Shown: one piece after another, positions 6,017 through 7,747 of the stretch
Layout: the number at the start of each line of letters is the position of its first letter
Numbering within the stretch: position 1 is the first letter of the stretch
Made by a program: the position numbers and the translations under genes
NCBI GenBank assembly: GCA_026645635.1
Contig: JAPKMV010000143.1
Span: 1 to 7,747 of the forward strand
Direction of reading: 5' to 3'
From: Caldilineaceae bacterium
GTDB taxonomy: Bacteria; Chloroflexota; Anaerolineae; Caldilineales; Caldilineaceae
Length of the DNA: 7,747 nt
The notes under the pieces: generated by a model
The model's database searches: none
The model's input: the letters and a program-made list of their open reading frames with translations, nothing else
What the model was told of the DNA's origin: nothing

Positions 6017-7747
6017 CTCCCAACTCATGCCCGGATAGTCGCGATAGAAACCGGCGCGTTCGAGGAGGGGTTGGCCTGCGCTCCCAAGCACCGCCGCGTC
6101 GTTCCACGTGCTGACCTGGAAATGTGCTTCGCTGGCGCCCAGGTGACTCACCAGCGCATGAACGGCTGCCGCCGCTTCCTCGTCGCCGGCGCCGGCCACA
6201 GTGGTGAGCCGCGCCCCACTGTCCTCCGCCAGCAGCAGCGGCAGCCCGCGGCGCAGCACCAGCCAGGTCGACGGGAGCCGCGCAAAGGTGAAGGGTGCGC
6301 CGGTTGCCGCCAGCGGGCCTTCGGGCAGCGCCGGGCCATAGAGATTGGCCGGGTCACAGGCGTTCATAACGACCAGCGCCGGATCAGCTTCCGGCGCGGC
6401 AGCCAGGTCGCGCAACTGCTCCACCACTGCGGGCAGGGCAAACTGGACACCGGCCAGTCCCTGCACGAAGTAGCCGCGGCGCACCTCGCCGCGCATCTCC
6501 AGGCGCTGCAGTTCCGGGTACAGCGTGTTCCAGTCCCACGCGCCCAACTCATCGTCCAGGCTGGCGTGGGTGACGACGCCGTGGCGCGCCAACAGTTGCC
6601 GCGCCTGCACCGTCGCCCGCTCCTGGGGCGTAAGCGCCTTGCCCAGCACGCCAAAGCGATGCACGACCGCCCACCGCCCGCCGTGCGTCACGGGGCTGGT
6701 TGCACCCTGCTCCAGCCGCTGCCGCACGCGCTGTCTGGCCGACTGCATTTCGCTGCGGCTGGGACGGCGGACGCCCCCCATGCGCTCCTGCCGTGTGCCA
6801 AGCCGCTCGGCCAACTGCGCCTCCAGCGCGCTCAGCGGCTGATGTGGCGCGGTGGACTTGGGCGCGCCATATTCCACCAGCCGCCGCAGGACGCTCAGTG
6901 CGTCGTTGGTCACCAGCCCGGCCATCACCAGCTCGCGCAAGGCAGCCTCCAGCGCCGCGTCGCTCAGCCCGACGCCGGCAGCCAGTTCCGTTTGAAAGAG
7001 CGCCCCCTCGCTTTTGAGGAACGCGTAGACGGCCTGCGCGTCGGCGCTGTACTCGCTCAACTCGGCGGGCGGCGCTTCCAGATAGGCGCTGCCCTCGCCG
7101 CGGAAAAGGAACCGCACGCGCGCACGTCGCGGATCGACGCCGCCGGCCCCAACCCAGACCAGCTCGCCGCTCTGGCAGAGCGCAGCCAGTTCCGCCGGGT
7201 CGTAGCGCGCCAGACGCAGCGGCAGCACGTCGCGCTCCCAGATGCGCCCGACGATGGGTGCGGCGCGCAGTTGCTGAAGCGCTTGCAGCAGCGCACCGCC
7301 GCCGTTGAGCCGCGTCGCCGGATGGAGATGCTGCCAGTGCGCCAGGAAATCGGCGTAGACGGTGAAGGGCACAGGACGCACTTCATGGCGCAGAATCGTC
7401 AGCGTGCGGCGGTGCATCTGCTCCAGGGTGCGGCGGTCGACGAACTCGGCGTCTGCGGCGGGTGCGTTGGGGGTGAAACGGCCGTGAGCGAGTTCGCGCG
7501 CATCGACGAGGCGATCCAATTCGGCTTGCAGCCAGTCGAGGGGGAAGGCGTAGCGCGCCCGGATGGCAGCGATGGTGACGGGGCCGGATTGGGCGAGGTA
7601 GCGCGTCAGGATGGTTCGGCGCGCGGTGAGGATTGGATAGACCGCGGATTTGGCGGATGCGGCGGATTCACGCGGATTTTCCTGATTGTAGAGCGAGATG
7701 TTTTCTCGCTCCGCAGGTTCGTCGTTGAGCGAGATGGCATCTCGCTC
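6002..7747 (-). CDS. Lhr-family ATP-dependent helicase, C-terminal part
   Basis: This is the C-terminal portion of a large helicase-related (Lhr) protein, an SF2 DNA helicase linked to repair. The frame is open to the right edge (582 codons), so the motor domains lie outside the window. Visible parts in order are a winged helix (ILTRYLAQSGPVTIAAIRARY, about 7607-7545), 'MHRRTLTILRHEVRPV' then 'DFLAHWQHL', 'WERDVLPLRLARYDPAEL', 'GRWAVV', 'ARQLLARHGVV', 'RLEMRGEVRRGYFVQGLAG' followed by 'VQFALP', 'DPANLYGP', and a closing 'AGFYRDYPGMSWERR'. These match the Lhr C-terminal winged-helix and beta-barrel region. A TTG at 7519 could serve as a start, but recognisable winged-helix sequence lies upstream of it. 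The first roughly 38 codons in the window are made of palindromic and dispersed repeats that keep the frame open. Whether the gene is intact beyond the edge is unknown. Confidence 0.85.
   Translation of the reverse strand, partial: ERDAISLNDEPAERENISLYNQENPRESAASAKSAVYPILTARRTILTRYLAQSGPVTIAAIRARYAFPLDWLQAELDRLVDARELAHGRFTPNAPAADAEFVDRRTLEQMHRRTLTILRHEVRPVPFTVYADFLAHWQHLHPATRLNGGGALLQALQQLRAAPIVGRIWERDVLPLRLARYDPAELAALCQSGELVWVGAGGVDPRRARVRFLFRGEGSAYLEAPPAELSEYSADAQAVYAFLKSEGALFQTELAAGVGLSDAALEAALRELVMAGLVTNDALSVLRRLVEYGAPKSTAPHQPLSALEAQLAERLGTRQERMGGVRRPSRSEMQSARQRVRQRLEQGATSPVTHGGRWAVVHRFGVLGKALTPQERATVQARQLLARHGVVTHASLDDELGAWDWNTLYPELQRLEMRGEVRRGYFVQGLAGVQFALPAVVEQLRDLAAAPEADPALVVMNACDPANLYGPALPEGPLAATGAPFTFARLPSTWLVLRRGLPLLLAEDSGARLTTVAGAGDEEAAAAVHALVSHLGASEAHFQVSTWNDAAVLGSAGQPLLERAGFYRDYPGMSWERRRT
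7635..7678 (+). repeat. Dispersed 44-nt element, in-frame copy inside the helicase gene
   Basis: This copy matches the reverse complement of 307-350 at 37 of 44 positions and 259-302 at 35 of 44, with identical 'atagaccgcggat' and 'cgcggatt' ends. It lies inside the open helicase frame and contributes residues NPRESAASAKSAVYP on the - strand. Unlike the copies at 259-350 it is a single arm, not a hairpin. Confidence 0.85.
7691..7747. repeat. Two tandem 21-bp palindromes
   Basis: Two palindromes, 7691-7711 and 7727-7747, share the arms gagcgaga/tctcgctc and differ in the centre (tgttt and tggca). They are separated by 15 nt and may continue past the edge. On the - strand they encode ISLNDEPAERENISLY within the helicase frame without a stop. 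Each could form a tight hairpin in RNA or cruciform in DNA. They look like members of a small palindromic repeat family adjoining the 44-nt element. Confidence 0.85.

Noticed and set aside
4443..6038. A 531-codon open frame on the + strand
   Set aside because: It is antisense to the sulfatase-fold gene and its translation shows no recognisable domain; long antisense frames are expected in GC-rich DNA.
7691..7747. CRISPR-like array at the right edge
   Set aside because: Only two units are present, each is itself a full palindrome, the spacer is 15 nt, and the region reads through as coding sequence.

Overview
This is a GC-rich bacterial window. It most resembles Chloroflexota (Anaerolineae, Caldilineae or a related class). 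That is an inference from overall style: a YbhF-type exporter split into two genes, an Lhr-type helicase, and gaps filled with short GC-rich palindromic and tandem repeats. No phylogenetic marker in the window settles it.

Layout. On the + strand, positions 1-2333 hold the end of an export operon: the C-terminus of an HlyD/YbhG-like membrane fusion protein, then two ABC ATPase genes matching the N- and C-terminal halves of the fused E. coli protein YbhF. From 2387 to the right edge everything is on the - strand. Read in the direction of transcription, this is the C-terminal part of an Lhr-family helicase (edge to 6002), a Tat-exported sulfatase-fold protein (5816-4458) followed 32 nt later by a sugar phosphate isomerase/epimerase (4425-3502), a tRNA-Lys(CTT) with a consensus sigma-70 promoter and a terminator, and a TrmJ-like SPOUT tRNA methyltransferase (3163-2387). 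The exporter and the methyltransferase genes converge.

How the genes fit together. The membrane fusion protein and two ATPases should form one efflux machine, but no permease lies in the window. The two ATPases are asymmetric: the first lacks the H-loop histidine and the second has an altered signature motif, so both defects fall in the same composite ATP site. The sulfatase-fold protein has lost the nucleophile and most other active-site residues, so it looks like a secreted pseudoenzyme paired with an isomerase. The methyltransferase lies beside a tRNA with C32, the position that characterised TrmJ enzymes modify.

Repeats form a second layer. A 44-nt element beginning near 'atagaccgcggat' occurs as two inverted arms between the fusion protein and the first ATPase, and a third copy lies inside the helicase frame next to two tandem palindromes, all without a stop codon. 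G-rich heptamer-like repeats begin at the stop codons of both ATPase genes, and an inverted copy encodes part of the methyltransferase C-terminus. The repeats thus touch or enter several genes.
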